64,000 bases of DNA from Tuctoria greenei. Lineage: Eukaryota; Streptophyta; Magnoliopsida; Poales; Poaceae. This document shows positions 63,313 to 64,000 of the stretch, one piece after another. Made by a program: the position numbers and the translations under genes. Position 1 is the first letter of the stretch, and the number at the start of each line of letters is the position of its first letter. Location: assembly GCA_036927565.1 (NCBI GenBank), contig JAYESD010000010.1, positions 118,512,866 to 118,576,865 of the forward strand, read 5' to 3'. The notes beneath the pieces were generated by a model. The model was not told where the DNA came from, ran no database searches, and saw only the letters and a program-made list of their open reading frames with translations.

Positions 63313-64000
63313 ATGGCTTCTCTCAAGTATGATATTCCGCTGCTAGACCGTGATACACGGTTCACTCTATAGCAAGTCAAGATGCGGGCAATATTAGCGC
63401 ACACTGATCTAGATGATGCGCTTGATGGTTTCTTCAAGAAGCAAGAAACTTGGACCGACGATGAAAAGCGTCGTGATCGTAAGGCTCTTTCACAAATTCA
63501 TCTTCATTTATCTAATAATATTTTGCAAGAGGTTTTGGAACAGAAACCGCTGCTGCTTTATGGCTCAAGCTGGAATCGGTCTGCATGTCTAAGGATCTTA
63601 CCAGCAAGATGCATTTGAAGATGAAATTGTTTACTCACAAGTTGCAAGAGGGTGGTTCAATGTCCTCTCATGTTCAAGTATTCAAGGAGATAATTTCGGA
63701 CCTAGCGTCCATGGAGGTAAAATATGATGATGAGGATTTAGCTCTTATGCTCTTGTGTTCATTGCCCCAGTCTTACTCAAATTTCAGAGACACTATATTA
63801 TACAGTTATGATACTCTTACTGTTCAAGAGGTTTATGATGCTTTGCATGCTAAAGAAAAGATGAAACAAATTGTGTCTGCTGATTCTGCTGCCAGTTCTG
63901 ATGGAGAAGGCTTGTCTGTTCGTGGTAGAACAGAGAAGAAATCAAATAAAAATTCGAGTGGTCGGAAACACCGCTCTAAATCCAAAGGTAAAGATAAGTT
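63313..64000 (+). pseudogene. Copia gag, partial, with a stop and a frameshift
   Basis: ATG 63313 starts MASLKYDIPLLDRDTRFTL. A TAG at 63370-63372 follows, where related Gag proteins have Trp in a (L)WQVKMRA context. The frame continues with MRAILAHTDLDDALDGFFKK and a frameshift near 63545. It then continues in the new frame with ALWLKLESVCMSKDLTSKMH and DEDLALMLLCSLPQSYSNF, the UBN2/Tnt1-type Gag core. The lysine- and serine-rich linker before the expected zinc knuckle is reached at the window end. Confidence 0.85.

Larger units (their letters stand above)
62267..64000 (+). mobile_element. 5' part of another Copia element, running off the window
   Basis: The 5' LTR is 62267-62578 (312 bp, TGTTGGAATATG...TTTGCTAACA). 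The primer-binding site AGTGGTACCAGAGCC follows, then a leader of about 735 bp and gag. Pol and the 3' LTR lie beyond 64000. The preceding pentamer is GTCTT, whose duplicate cannot be checked here. Confidence 0.9.

Noticed and set aside
1..64000. A wholly new defence, metabolic or mobile system
   Set aside because: Almost everything resolves into known plant transposon classes and one SDR gene; unassigned stretches lack coding potential.

Overview
This is nuclear DNA from a grass-type plant genome. The evidence is one spliced GT-AG gene and dense nested retrotransposons, with Copia, Sirevirus, Ty3/Gypsy-Tat, LINE, CACTA, hAT and Stowaway elements all present. A 100-base assembly gap (N) lies at 59455-59554. 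The species cannot be fixed from the sequence alone. There is no bacterial or organellar gene content, no CRISPR array, no operon and no convincing functional tRNA or rRNA gene.

The only intact host gene is on the + strand, 5670-30696. Its six exons (5670-5802, 6503-6672, 6966-7154, 27809-27971, 29918-30107, 30537-30696) join in frame to 1005 nt, or 334 residues. The product is an extended short-chain dehydrogenase/reductase of the cinnamoyl-CoA reductase / dihydroflavonol reductase superfamily, closest by recalled motifs to phenylacetaldehyde-reductase or EgCAD1-like proteins. Intron 3 is about 20.65 kb long. It holds a MITE, a LINE fragment, Copia element A (10675-16389) and Copia element C on the minus strand (16437-27687). 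Copia B (19092-24521) is nested in C, and a solo LTR (26772-27176) sits in C's 5' LTR. Intron 4 carries a hAT-type non-autonomous element with a perfect 8-bp target duplication, and intron 5 carries a fold-back element.

Left flank (1-5669): a Sirevirus-like LTR end abuts a decayed hAT transposase gene. A CACTA-like element with an Ulp1-type peptidase gene follows, then about 1.3 kb of non-coding DNA with a 301-bp tandem duplication, then the gene's promoter.

Right flank (30697-46163): the 3' UTR, then a 1.36-kb Copia deletion derivative with 117-bp LTRs and a perfect TSD. Next is a short remnant that looks like the 3' end of a second copy of the reductase gene. A 12.1-kb Sirevirus (33715-45822) was inserted into that remnant. 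This element has 1657-bp LTRs, a perfect TSD, many CGGACTAGTCCG palindromes and an extra ORF after pol.

Right end (46164-64000): a 12.7-kb Ty3/Gypsy element of Tat type (46164-58831, perfect TSD) carries gag, protease, RT, RNase H and integrase on + and a long antisense gene with an apparent 78-bp intron. After it come unclassified DNA, the gap, a SINE-like repeat, a Stowaway MITE, a LINE RT remnant, a possible Copia LTR and the 5' part of another Copia element that runs off the window. No wholly unknown system was found. The most interesting items are the TE-bloated intron that splits the reductase active site, the two accessory retroelement genes (one sense, one antisense and spliced) and the LTR palindrome clusters.
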